Part shown: in pieces, positions 1 through 6,066 of the stretch
Layout: every line of letters begins with the position of its first letter
How positions within the stretch are numbered: position 1 is the first letter of the stretch
Origin: Comamonas sp. lk
GTDB taxonomy: Bacteria > Pseudomonadota > Gammaproteobacteria > Burkholderiales > Burkholderiaceae_C
NCBI GenBank assembly: GCA_945898105.1
Contig: CAMDHL010000143.1
Location: forward strand, 1-6,066
Direction: 5' to 3'
Length of the DNA: 6,066 nucleotides
The notes under the pieces: generated by a model
Told to the model about the DNA's origin: nothing
The model's database searches: none
The model's input: the letters and a program-made list of their open reading frames with translations, nothing else
Translations under genes and position numbers: made by a program

Positions 1-1262
1 ACGCGCAGGATCAGGCCGTGGTGCTGTGCCCGCTTTACCAAATAGGCGCCGACGCCACGTTTGGGATCGAAGGGTGTGCGATTTGCAGGGTCAGCGGCCA
101 GTTCGATGGCGCCGATCAGGCCCAGGCCGCGTGCGTTGCCTACCAGCGGATGGTCCTTGAAGGCCTGAATGCCCTGCTGCAGACGCGGGGCCACTTGTTG
201 CACATGCGCAAGAATTTTGTCGCTCTCATAAATGCGCAGCGTTTCCAGCGCCACGGCGCAGGCTAGCGGGTGGCCGCTGTAGGTATAACCATGGCCGAAG
301 ACACCAATCTCGGCGCTGGCATCAGCAATGGTTTGGTAAATCTCGTTGGACACGTAGAGCGCGGACATGGGCACATAGGCCGAGGTCAGCATCTTGGCCA
401 CCGTCACCATGTCGGGCTTGAGGTCGTACACCTCGGTGCCGAAGTTCTTGCCTAGGCGTCCAAAGGCGGTTATCACTTCATCGGCCAAAAACAGGATGTC
501 GTATTTTTTGAGGAGCGCCTGCACCCCGGCAAAGTAGCCTGGTGGCGGAATGATGACGCCTCCTGCGCCTTGCACTGGCTCGGCGATGAAGGCCGCCACG
601 GTGTCTGGCCCCTCGCGCAATATGGTGTCTTCCAGTTCTTTCAGCAGACGTGTTACGAACTCGGCCTCGGTTTCACCGGGCAAGCCAAAGCCATAGAAAT
701 GCGGGCAACTGACGCGCACAATGCCGGGCAGTGGCAGGTCAAAGTTCTGGTGCATGCTGCCCAGTCCCGACATCGATGCCGCCGCCGCGGTTACGCCGTG
801 GTAGCCCTTGTTGCGCGCGATGATTTTTTTCTTCAGCGGGCGGCCCTTGGCGTTGTTGTAGTAACGCACCAGCTTGAACGCGGTGTCGTTGGACTCCGAG
901 CCTGAGTTAGCAAATAGCAAGCGCGCGTTCGGGATCGGGGACCAGCGGACCAATGTTTCCACCAGCTCGGTGACCGGGCCGGGCACTTTGCCTGAAAACG
1001 AGTGGTAGTAGGGCAGCGTCATCATCTGCTTGTAGGCAGCCTCGGCCAGCCGCTTCTCAGAAAATCCCAGCGAGGCGCACCACAGTCCCGCCATACCTTC
1101 GATGTAGGCCTTGCCATGTTCGTCAAAGACTTGCACGCCTTCGCCGCGCACGATTACTAGTGGACCATCTTGTTCTAGCTGGCGCAGTTGGGTGTAGGGG
1201 TGCAAATGGTGGCGCAGGTCACGTTGGCCTGCCGCCGATATTTCTGCTTTGGGGTGGTTCAT
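1..1262 (-). CDS. Class III (omega) PLP-dependent aminotransferase, C-terminus cut by window edge
   Basis: The frame reads inward from an ATG at 1262 (MNHPKAEI...) and stays open to base 3, giving 420 residues of a family usually about 450-470 long. The expected class III landmarks are present in order: W61 (GLWC), the phosphate-binding NSGSE at 119-123, Y154 in GYHG, E228 in AEPVQG, D261 in LADEV (contacts the pyridine nitrogen), K290 in VAKMLTSAY (Schiff-base lysine), T327 in GYTYSGHP, and R420 in GLILR at the edge. This spacing closely follows the Chromobacterium and Vibrio omega-transaminases as I remember them, where the last Arg is the mobile residue that binds the substrate carboxylate. 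Known role of the family: transfer of an amino group from an amine or omega-amino acid, commonly to pyruvate, in the cytoplasm. The donor (putrescine, beta-alanine or another amine) cannot be read from the sequence, so no symbol is given. Ribosome binding is weak: an A/G-rich GGAAGAAAG lies roughly 10-17 bases upstream. The gene is co-directional with rhlE across 89 bases. Confidence 0.93.
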   Translation of the reverse strand, partial: MNHPKAEISAAGQRDLRHHLHPYTQLRQLEQDGPLVIVRGEGVQVFDEHGKAYIEGMAGLWCASLGFSEKRLAEAAYKQMMTLPYYHSFSGKVPGPVTELVETLVRWSPIPNARLLFANSGSESNDTAFKLVRYYNNAKGRPLKKKIIARNKGYHGVTAAAASMSGLGSMHQNFDLPLPGIVRVSCPHFYGFGLPGETEAEFVTRLLKELEDTILREGPDTVAAFIAEPVQGAGGVIIPPPGYFAGVQALLKKYDILFLADEVITAFGRLGKNFGTEVYDLKPDMVTVAKMLTSAYVPMSALYVSNEIYQTIADASAEIGVFGHGYTYSGHPLACAVALETLRIYESDKILAHVQQVAPRLQQGIQAFKDHPLVGNARGLGLIGAIELAADPANRTPFDPKRGVGAYLVKRAQHHGLILR

Positions 1263-1351
1263 AGCGTGAGGTTCTTTCTTCCGAAGTGCGGAGACCGATG
1301 ATCACCGTACTGTATTGCACATTAGGCCTACCCCCGCTATGTTTGGAAAGC
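1263..1351. other. Short gap between rhlE and the aminotransferase gene
   Basis: This 89-base gap separates two minus-strand genes. I see no GC-rich hairpin followed by a T-run after the rhlE stop, so read-through into the aminotransferase gene is possible. Small palindromes exist (TAGGCCTA at 1323-1330; TCCG/CGGA with a 5-base loop at 1280-1292), but neither looks like a terminator. No convincing -35/-10 pair was found by eye, so whether the aminotransferase has its own promoter is open. Confidence 0.5.
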
Positions 1352-3154
1352 TTAGCGCGCCGGTCCGCGGTTGCCGCCGCCAGGGCCGCCACGGCCACGC
1401 GGGCCGCCGGGACGCGGACCGCCGCCGAAGCCGCCGGGTGCGCCACCAAAGCCACCGCCGCCGTTCGGGCGCTTACCCTGGTAACCACCGCCGCCGCCAC
1501 GGCGTGCGCCACGCTCAGCCATCATGTCCACGCTGGTGCGCATGGGGTCGGGCTGGCCGCCAGGGGCGCGCGGTACACGCGGCTCGCTGGGGAAATTCTT
1601 CATGGTCGGGTTGGCTAGCGGATTGCGGTTCTGGTGTGCACGCGCATCGTGCGAGCGTGGAGGCTGGTCTTCGTGGGCCATAGGGCCGTCGTCGTCACGC
1701 GGGAATCCGGCATCGCGGGGGAAGCCCGGGTCACGCGGGTAGCCGGGATCGCGCGGCGGCCGGTGCGGGCCGTTGCGGCCAGCACCTTGGCGCGGCGGGC
1801 CGTTGGGACGTGGGCCATTACCAGGACCGTTGCGCGGTCCACGCGGACCCGCGCCGGGGCCGCCGGTGCTTTTCTTTTCGCGCACGCGTTGCAGCATTTC
1901 AGTGCGAGCGGCTTTGGCAGCGGCTTGCATCACATCGCGGCTGGGGGGTTTGCCCGCACCGCCCCAAATGGTTTGGCGGCCCATGGCGATGGGCTCGGCG
2001 CGCTCGCCCGGCTCGGGTTCAAAGCCGGGTATGACTTGCACTTCCAAGTGCTGCTTGGTAAAGCGCTCGATGTCCTGCATAAAGCCTTCTTCGTCCATGC
2101 AGACTAAGTTGATGGCCGTGCCATCGGCGCCGGCGCGGCCCGTGCGGCCGATACGGTGCACATAGTCTTCGCTGACGTTGGGGATTTCGTAGTTCACGAC
2201 ATGCGGCAGTTCGTCGATGTCGATGCCGCGCGCGGCAATGTCGGTCGCTACCAGCGCACGCACATCGCCGCTTTTAAAGCCGGCCAGCGCCTGGGTGCGC
2301 GCCGCCTGGCTTTTGTTGCCGTGCAGGGCCATGGCGCTAACGCCGTTTTTCTCGAGGTATTCGGCCACATTGTTGGCGCCGAATTTGGTGCGGGTAAAGA
2401 CCAACACCTGGCTCCAGTTTTGGGTGTTGATGATGTGCGCCAGCAGCGCTTTTTTCTTTCCACGCCCCACAGGGTGGATGATTTGGTTGATGCGCTGTAC
2501 CGTGGTGTTGCGCGGCGTGACTTGCACGCTTTGCGGATTTTTGAGTAGCGTGGCGGCCAGGTCGCGGATCTCGTCGCTAAAGGTGGCCGAGAACAGAAGG
2601 CTTTGCTTGTCGCGGGGCACCAAGGCCAGCACTTTCTTCACATCATGGATAAAGCCCATGTCCAACATGCGGTCAGCTTCGTCGAGCACCAAAATCTGTA
2701 CCTGGCCCAGGTCCAGCATGCCTTGCTGGTGTAAGTCCAGCAGTCGTCCGGGGGTGGCTACCAGCAAGTCTACGCCGCGCTTGAGTTTGGCAATTTGAGG
2801 GTTCATGCCCACGCCGCCAAAGATAACGGTGCTGGAAAGCTCCAGGTATTTGCCGTAAGTGCGGATCGATTCTTCAATTTGCGCGGCCAGTTCGCGCGTG
2901 GGGGTGAGCATCAGGGCACGGATGCCGGTGCCACCGAATTTGTTGGTGGCCGCCTGGGTGGTGGACAGGCGTTGCAGGATCGGCAGGGTGAAGGCAGCGG
3001 TTTTGCCGGTGCCGGTTTGGGCGCCGCCCAAAAGGTCGTGGCCGGCCAGGACCAGGGGAATAGCCTGCGCCTGGATGGCGGTGGGCGTTTCGTAACCTTG
3101 CTCGCGCACGGCTTTGAGGATGGCGGGCGCCAGATTCAATTCATCGAAGTTCAT
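1352..3154 (-). CDS. rhlE: DEAD-box ATP-dependent RNA helicase RhlE, with long Gly/Pro/Arg-rich tail
   Basis: The product is 600 residues from the ATG at 3154 ([13 protein letters not shown]...). All DEAD-box motifs are present: Q motif around 21-33 with Q28, Walker A AQTGTGKT 45-52, PTRELA 85-90, GG 113-114, TPGR 134-137, DEAD 158-161, SAT 189-191, VLVFTRTK 250-257, [11 protein letters not shown] 302-312, and HRIGRTGR 333-340. The opening FDELNL and the sequence around the motifs are typical of RhlE. The known role is ATP-dependent unwinding of short RNA duplexes, linked to ribosome maturation, RNA decay and growth in the cold. The last ~170 residues are low-complexity Gly/Pro/Arg/Asn with RGG triplets at 552-554 and 588-590, so they are probably disordered and RNA-binding. 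The frame could open 22 codons earlier at 3220, but that stretch (MTDRTTHPV...) has no family resemblance and covers the leader hairpins, so I chose 3154. The gene diverges from ettA. Confidence 0.95.
   Translation of the reverse strand: MNFDELNLAPAILKAVREQGYETPTAIQAQAIPLVLAGHDLLGGAQTGTGKTAAFTLPILQRLSTTQAATNKFGGTGIRALMLTPTRELAAQIEESIRTYGKYLELSSTVIFGGVGMNPQIAKLKRGVDLLVATPGRLLDLHQQGMLDLGQVQILVLDEADRMLDMGFIHDVKKVLALVPRDKQSLLFSATFSDEIRDLAATLLKNPQSVQVTPRNTTVQRINQIIHPVGRGKKKALLAHIINTQNWSQVLVFTRTKFGANNVAEYLEKNGVSAMALHGNKSQAARTQALAGFKSGDVRALVATDIAARGIDIDELPHVVNYEIPNVSEDYVHRIGRTGRAGADGTAINLVCMDEEGFMQDIERFTKQHLEVQVIPGFEPEPGERAEPIAMGRQTIWGGAGKPPSRDVMQAAAKAARTEMLQRVREKKSTGGPGAGPRGPRNGPGNGPRPNGPPRQGAGRNGPHRPPRDPGYPRDPGFPRDAGFPRDDDGPMAHEDQPPRSHDARAHQNRNPLANPTMKNFPSEPRVPRAPGGQPDPMRTSVDMMAERGARRGGGGGYQGKRPNGGGGFGGAPGGFGGGPRPGGPRGRGGPGGGNRGPAR
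1682..1753 (-). repeat. Four 18-base tandem units in the RhlE tail
   Basis: Within the RhlE tail, residues 468-491 read as four hexapeptides: [24 protein letters not shown]. Each is coded by an 18-base unit that has drifted from its neighbours, and the last is the most diverged. The repeat keeps the reading frame. It suggests that part of the disordered tail grew by in-frame tandem duplication, and length differences among close relatives are likely here. Function is unknown; a flexible basic/acidic linker is the simplest reading. Confidence 0.8.
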
Positions 3155-3180
3155 ACAGAAGCACCCGAGGGTGCATACAT
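3151..3180 (-). CDS. Possible 9-codon leader peptide overlapping the rhlE start (ATGA)
   Basis: An ATG at 3180 opens a nine-residue frame, MYAPSGASV, whose TGA (3153-3151) overlaps the rhlE ATG (3154-3152) as ATGA, the classic arrangement for translational coupling. The frame contains the whole hairpin that covers the rhlE Shine-Dalgarno bases, so a ribosome translating it would open that hairpin and finish on the rhlE start. A second short frame from the ATG at 3176 ([11 protein letters not shown]) also overlaps the start. Ribosome binding upstream is only weakly suggested by a GGAA about 11 bases ahead. A frame this short can occur by chance, so confidence is low. Confidence 0.25.
   Translation of the reverse strand: MYAPSGASV
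3161..3174 (-). promoter_or_regulatory. Hairpin over the rhlE ribosome-binding site
   Basis: In the rhlE transcript this reads GCACC-CUCG-GGUGC, a perfect 5-bp stem with a 4-base loop (or 6 bp with a 2-base loop). It ends 6 bases before the ATG. The only bases in the leader that match the anti-Shine-Dalgarno sequence at proper spacing are GGUG (3162-3165, 7 bases before the ATG), and they lie in the 3' arm. The pairing is seen directly. That it limits translation of rhlE until melted or opened by a ribosome is inference. Confidence 0.5.
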
Positions 3181-3387
3181 ACCGGCCGTTCCGCACGGGG
3201 TGTGTTGTGCGGTCAGTCAAAGGCAGGCAGGTTCAAAAGGCGGGACGCCGACGTGTAGGGCAGTCCCCAGCATGGTGCTGGCGCTGCGGGCAACTGAAGC
3301 TCCGCAGACCGACACATTGTCGCACGTTGCAACCTCGAGACTTTTGCCGCCTCTGGCGCAGCAGGCCCGCGCCTAGCGCGCAGCGTC

Positions 3388-3393
3388 GATAAT
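3388..3393 (+). promoter_or_regulatory. Weak candidate -10 element for ettA
   Basis: GATAAT matches five of six bases of the sigma-70 -10 consensus and lies about 40 bases before the ettA ATG. The bases 17-18 upstream are GC-rich and do not resemble TTGACA. The match is therefore only suggestive. The leader after it contains a C/T-rich run (about 3398-3411) and no recognisable Shine-Dalgarno sequence before the ATG at 3435. Confidence 0.2.
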
Positions 3394-3434
3394 GCGCCCT
3401 TCCCCCCTTTTAGCTCTGACAGATACCTACCCCA

Positions 3435-5096
3435 ATGGCCCAATACGTTTTCTCCATGAACCGCGTCGGCAAGATCGTGCCGCCTAAGCGGCATATTCTT
3501 AAAGACATTTCGCTCAGCTTTTTCCCTGGCGCCAAGATCGGCGTGCTGGGCACAAATGGATCGGGCAAGTCCACGCTGCTCAAAATCATGGCCGGCATTG
3601 ACAAGGAAATCGAGGGCGAGGCCATCCCCATGGCCGGCCTGAACATCGGCTACCTGCCGCAAGAGCCGCAGCTAGACCCGACCCAAACCGTGCGCGAAAG
3701 CGTGGAAGCGGGCATGGGCAAGGTCATGTCCGCCAAGGCCCGGTTGGAAGAGGTCTATACCGCCTACGGTGAAGAAAACGCCGACTTCGACGCCTTGGCC
3801 GCCGAGCAAGCCGAGCTGGAAGCCATCATTGCCACCGCGGGTACCGATTCCGAGCACCAACTCGAGATCGCCGCGGACGCGCTGCGCCTGCCCCCTTGGG
3901 ATGCCAATATCGGCGTGCTATCCGGTGGCGAAAAACGCCGAGTGGCCTTGTGCCGTTTGCTGCTGTCCAAGCCTGACATGCTGCTGCTCGACGAGCCGAC
4001 CAACCACTTGGACGCTGAATCGGTGGACTGGCTGGAGCAGTTTTTGCAGCGCTATCCCGGCACCGTGGTCGCTATTACCCATGATCGTTACTTCTTAGAC
4101 AACGCGGCCGAATGGATTTTGGAGCTGGACCGTGGCTCGGGCATTCCCTACAAAGGCAATTACAGCGACTGGCTGAGCCAAAAGCAGGCCCGCCTGGAGG
4201 CCGAGCAAAAAGGCGAGGAAGCGCGCGCCAAGGCCTTAAAGAAAGAGCTGGAATGGTCCCGCCAAAACCCGAAAGCGCGCCAAGCCAAGAGCAAAGCACG
4301 TCTGGCGCGCTTTGAGGAACTGAGCGACTTCGAGTACCAAAAGCGTAACGAGACCAACGAAATCTTCATCCCCGTGGCCGAGCGCCTGGGCCAGGAAGTG
4401 ATCGAGTTTGTCAACGTGACCAAGTCTTTCGGCGACCGCGTGCTGATCGACAACCTCAGCTTCAAAGTGCCACCCGGCGCTATCGTGGGCATCATCGGGC
4501 CGAACGGCGCAGGTAAATCGACCCTGTTCAAGATGATTGCCGGACGCGAAAAGGCCGATTCTGGCGACGTGAAGATTGGCCAAACCGTGAAGATGGCTTT
4601 TGTCGATCAACACCGCGACGAACTAGCCAACGACAAAACCGTTTGGGAAGACGTGTCCGGCGGTTTGGATATTTTGAACGTGGGTAAATTCCAGATGGCC
4701 AGCCGCGCCTACTGTGGTCGCTTTAACTTCAACGGTGCCGACCAGCAAAAGAAAGTTGGCATGCTCTCGGGCGGTGAACGTGGACGCTTGCACCTGGCCA
4801 AGACGCTGATTGCCGGCGGTAATGTGCTGATGCTGGATGAACCGTCTAACGACCTAGACGTGGAAACCCTTCGCGCCTTGGAAGACGCGCTTTTGGAATT
4901 TGCCGGCACGCTGATGGTGATAAGCCATGACCGCTGGTTTTTGGACCGTATTGCCACGCACATCCTGGCTTGCGAGGGTGATAGCCAGTGGGTGTTTTAC
5001 AGCGGTAACTACCAAGAGTATGAAGCCGACAAGAAAAAACGCCTGGGCGAAGAGGGTGCAAAGCCCAAGCGCATGCGTTACAAAGCGCTTAAGTAA
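3435..5096 (+). CDS. ettA: Energy-dependent translational throttle protein EttA (ABC-F ATPase)
   Basis: The product is 553 residues, close to the roughly 555 of E. coli EttA, and begins MAQYVFSMNRVGKIVPPKRH, near-identical in pattern to that protein. It has two ABC domains and no membrane segments. Domain 1: Walker A GTNGSGKST 39-47, Q76 in YLPQEP, signature LSGGE 162-166, Walker B LLLDEP 183-188 with catalytic E187, and H216. An insert at about 95-139 corresponds to the arm that contacts ribosomal protein L1. The charged linker at about 240-320, with KRNETNE 303-309, is the P-site tRNA interaction motif. Domain 2: Walker A GPNGAGKST 355-363, signature LSGGE 444-448, Walker B with E469, and H498. 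Known role: EttA binds the ribosomal E site and gates entry into elongation according to the ATP/ADP ratio. The second Walker B reads DEPSNDLD where E. coli has DEPTNDLD. No clear Shine-Dalgarno precedes the ATG, but homology fixes this start. Confidence 0.97.
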   Translation: MAQYVFSMNRVGKIVPPKRHILKDISLSFFPGAKIGVLGTNGSGKSTLLKIMAGIDKEIEGEAIPMAGLNIGYLPQEPQLDPTQTVRESVEAGMGKVMSAKARLEEVYTAYGEENADFDALAAEQAELEAIIATAGTDSEHQLEIAADALRLPPWDANIGVLSGGEKRRVALCRLLLSKPDMLLLDEPTNHLDAESVDWLEQFLQRYPGTVVAITHDRYFLDNAAEWILELDRGSGIPYKGNYSDWLSQKQARLEAEQKGEEARAKALKKELEWSRQNPKARQAKSKARLARFEELSDFEYQKRNETNEIFIPVAERLGQEVIEFVNVTKSFGDRVLIDNLSFKVPPGAIVGIIGPNGAGKSTLFKMIAGREKADSGDVKIGQTVKMAFVDQHRDELANDKTVWEDVSGGLDILNVGKFQMASRAYCGRFNFNGADQQKKVGMLSGGERGRLHLAKTLIAGGNVLMLDEPSNDLDVETLRALEDALLEFAGTLMVISHDRWFLDRIATHILACEGDSQWVFYSGNYQEYEADKKKRLGEEGAKPKRMRYKALK

Positions 5097-5117
5097 TTAC
5101 CCCGTAATCCACCAAAA

Positions 5118-5132
5118 GCCCGCGCGCCGGGC
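5118..5132. terminator. Weak hairpin after ettA, not a convincing terminator
   Basis: GCCCG and CGGGC pair around a 5-base loop 21 bases after the ettA stop. On the plus strand no T-run follows, so intrinsic termination of ettA here is doubtful. Read leftward the hairpin is followed by TTTT, but no gene enters from that side. Read-through into the acyl-CoA synthetase gene remains possible. Confidence 0.2.
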
Positions 5133-5156
5133 GCCACCGCGTTGGCACTTTGTTTG

Positions 5157-5162
5157 AAAGGA
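5157..5162 (+). promoter_or_regulatory. Ribosome binding site of the acyl-CoA synthetase gene
   Basis: AAAGGA lies 5 bases before the ATG at 5168. It is the clearest Shine-Dalgarno sequence in the window and supports this start over later in-frame ATGs such as the one at residue 75. Confidence 0.7.
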
Positions 5163-5167
5163 CTGCC

Positions 5168-6066
5168 ATGACATCCATCTTCGACCAAGGACTGGACAAA
5201 AATGCGGCCAATTTCGTTGCCTTGTCGCCGGTGAGTTTTGTGGAGCGCACGGCCGAGGTATTTGGCGACTTGACGGCGGTGATTCACGGCCAACGGCGCT
5301 ACACCTGGGCACAAACCCGCGAGCGCAGTGCCCGTCTGGCAGCAGCCTTGCGCGCCAGCGGAGTAGTGCGTGGCAGCACGGTCAGCGCCATGCTGTCCAA
5401 CACGCCGGAAATGCTGGAGGCGCATTACGCGGTACCTGCGCTTAATGCGGTGCTCAATACCCTGAACACGCGCCTGGACCCTGCCTTGTTAGCCTGGCAA
5501 ATGAACCATTGCGAAACCAGCGTTTTGCTGACTGACAGTGAATTTGGCAGTGTGATGCGCGAGGCCTTGCGCATACTGCGCGAGACCCATGGGCGCGAGT
5601 TGCTGGTGGTCGATATTTGCGACAGCGAGTGGACCGGCAGCAGCGAGCGTGTGGGCACGCTGGAATACGAGAGCTGGCTAGCTGCGAACGCACCCTTATC
5701 GGTGCTGCCCGGCCCGCAAGACGAATGGGATGCGATTGCCGTGAGCTACACCTCAGGCACTACCGGCGACCCCAAAGGCGTGGTGACGCACCACCGAGGC
5801 GCATACCTGAATGCCGTGTGCAATGCCAGCACCTGGACCATGCCGCAGTTCCCGATTTATTTGTGGACGCTGCCTATGTTTCATTGCAATGGCTGGTGCT
5901 TTCCCTGGACGGTGGCTATGCAAGCGGGCACGCATGTATGCCTGCGCAAAGTGGAGGCCGCACCGATTTTGTCGGCCATCCGCGAACACCACGTGGACCA
6001 TTACTGCGCTGCGCCCATCGTCCACAACCTCTTGATCAACGCGCCTGCCGCTTTGCGCGAGGGCAT
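5168..6066 (+). CDS. AMP-binding acyl-CoA synthetase (adenylate-forming), C-terminus cut by window edge
   Basis: The frame opens at 5168 (MTSIFDQGLDKNAANFVALSP) and is still open at the edge after 299 codons, a little over half of a family usually near 540-550 residues. The adenylate-forming phosphate loop YTSGTTGDPKG lies at 194-204, and TLPMFHCNGW at 234-243 with CFPW directly after it is typical of the medium-chain/AlkK-like branch, which also includes methylmercaptopropionate-CoA ligases. Known chemistry: ATP activates a carboxylic acid to an acyl-adenylate, which is then passed to CoA, giving AMP and pyrophosphate. The C-terminal motifs, including the catalytic lysine, lie outside the window, so the acid substrate cannot be judged. 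No signal peptide is seen, so the enzyme is probably cytoplasmic. It follows ettA by 71 bases on the same strand. It may be co-transcribed or have its own promoter, and no functional link to ettA is evident. Confidence 0.93.
   Translation, partial: MTSIFDQGLDKNAANFVALSPVSFVERTAEVFGDLTAVIHGQRRYTWAQTRERSARLAAALRASGVVRGSTVSAMLSNTPEMLEAHYAVPALNAVLNTLNTRLDPALLAWQMNHCETSVLLTDSEFGSVMREALRILRETHGRELLVVDICDSEWTGSSERVGTLEYESWLAANAPLSVLPGPQDEWDAIAVSYTSGTTGDPKGVVTHHRGAYLNAVCNASTWTMPQFPIYLWTLPMFHCNGWCFPWTVAMQAGTHVCLRKVEAAPILSAIREHHVDHYCAAPIVHNLLINAPAALREG

Larger units (their letters stand above)
3155..3434. other. Divergent rhlE-ettA intergenic region rich in inverted repeats
   Basis: These 280 bases separate the starts of rhlE (leftward) and ettA (rightward), so both promoters and leaders must lie here or within the gene starts. 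Beyond the hairpin next to the rhlE start, I see: CCGCAC/GTGCGG with a 10-base loop at 3191-3212; CCAGCA/TGCTGG with a 3-base loop at 3267-3281; CTGCGG/CCGCAG with a 12-base loop at 3284-3307; CGACA/TGTCG with a 3-base loop at 3310-3322; and the 8-base palindrome GTTGCAAC at 3326-3333. No consensus sigma-70 promoter stands out on either strand. A frame on the minus strand crosses the region but resembles no protein and runs antisense into ettA. Confidence 0.7.

Noticed and set aside
18..905. Plus-strand open frames of 61-111 codons at the left edge
   Set aside because: They lie antisense to the aminotransferase, whose catalytic residues are intact across this whole span, and they have no recognisable domains.
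1302..1311. Imperfect palindrome ACCGTACTGT as an operator for the aminotransferase gene
   Set aside because: Only ten bases with a mismatch and no second copy, so it does not stand out from chance.
1219..2798. Long open frames on both strands overlapping rhlE, some about 100-190 codons
   Set aside because: They run antisense or out of frame to rhlE. The Ala/Arg/Gly-rich products reflect the very GC-rich tail and its codon bias, in which stops are rare in several frames.
3155..3220. 22-codon N-terminal extension of RhlE from the ATG at 3220
   Set aside because: The extension does not resemble RhlE N-termini and would translate through the leader hairpins. The family pattern starts at MNFDEL.
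2795..3392. Plus-strand frames of 78-193 codons crossing from rhlE into the intergenic region
   Set aside because: They are mostly antisense to the RhlE N-terminal motifs. There is no homology pattern and no ribosome binding site.
3213..3662. 149-codon minus-strand frame covering the intergenic region and the start of ettA
   Set aside because: About half is antisense to the highly conserved EttA N-terminus and the rest is the control region. The product has no recognisable motif.
5078..6035. Minus-strand and alternative plus-strand frames over the acyl-CoA synthetase gene
   Set aside because: They are shadows of a gene with intact adenylate-forming motifs and a good ribosome binding site.

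Overview
This is a GC-rich stretch of bacterial chromosome. The protein sequences look betaproteobacterial, most likely Burkholderiales and possibly Comamonadaceae. That placement is an impression from the overall type of RhlE tail, EttA and acyl-CoA synthetase, not from a search. The window holds four genuine protein-coding genes. The two at the ends are cut by the window edges. I see no tRNA, rRNA, CRISPR array, insertion sequence, integrase or phage gene.

Layout: bases 1-1262 (minus strand) encode the first 420 residues of a class III (omega) PLP-dependent aminotransferase, and its C-terminus lies beyond the left edge. After an 89-base gap with no clear terminator comes rhlE (1352-3154, minus), a DEAD-box RNA helicase with a long Gly/Pro/Arg-rich tail. 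Bases 3155-3434 form a divergent intergenic region rich in short inverted repeats. One hairpin there sits over the only Shine-Dalgarno-like bases of rhlE, and a 9-codon upstream reading frame ends by overlapping the rhlE start codon. On the plus strand, ettA (3435-5096) encodes the ABC-F translation factor EttA at full length. It is followed after 71 bases by an AMP-binding acyl-CoA synthetase (5168 onward), which runs off the right edge.

Function: rhlE and ettA are divergent neighbours and both encode ATP-dependent factors acting on RNA or ribosomes (RNA unwinding and ribosome maturation; ATP/ADP-sensitive gating of early elongation). The flanking genes are catabolic enzymes, one for amine or amino-acid transamination and one for activation of a carboxylic acid to its CoA ester. 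Nothing in the window ties those two into one pathway.

I do not see a new multi-gene system. The most interesting part is the leader of rhlE, where structure, an upstream reading frame and the start codon are tightly packed. The remaining open frames on either strand are best explained as shadows of these genes in GC-rich DNA.
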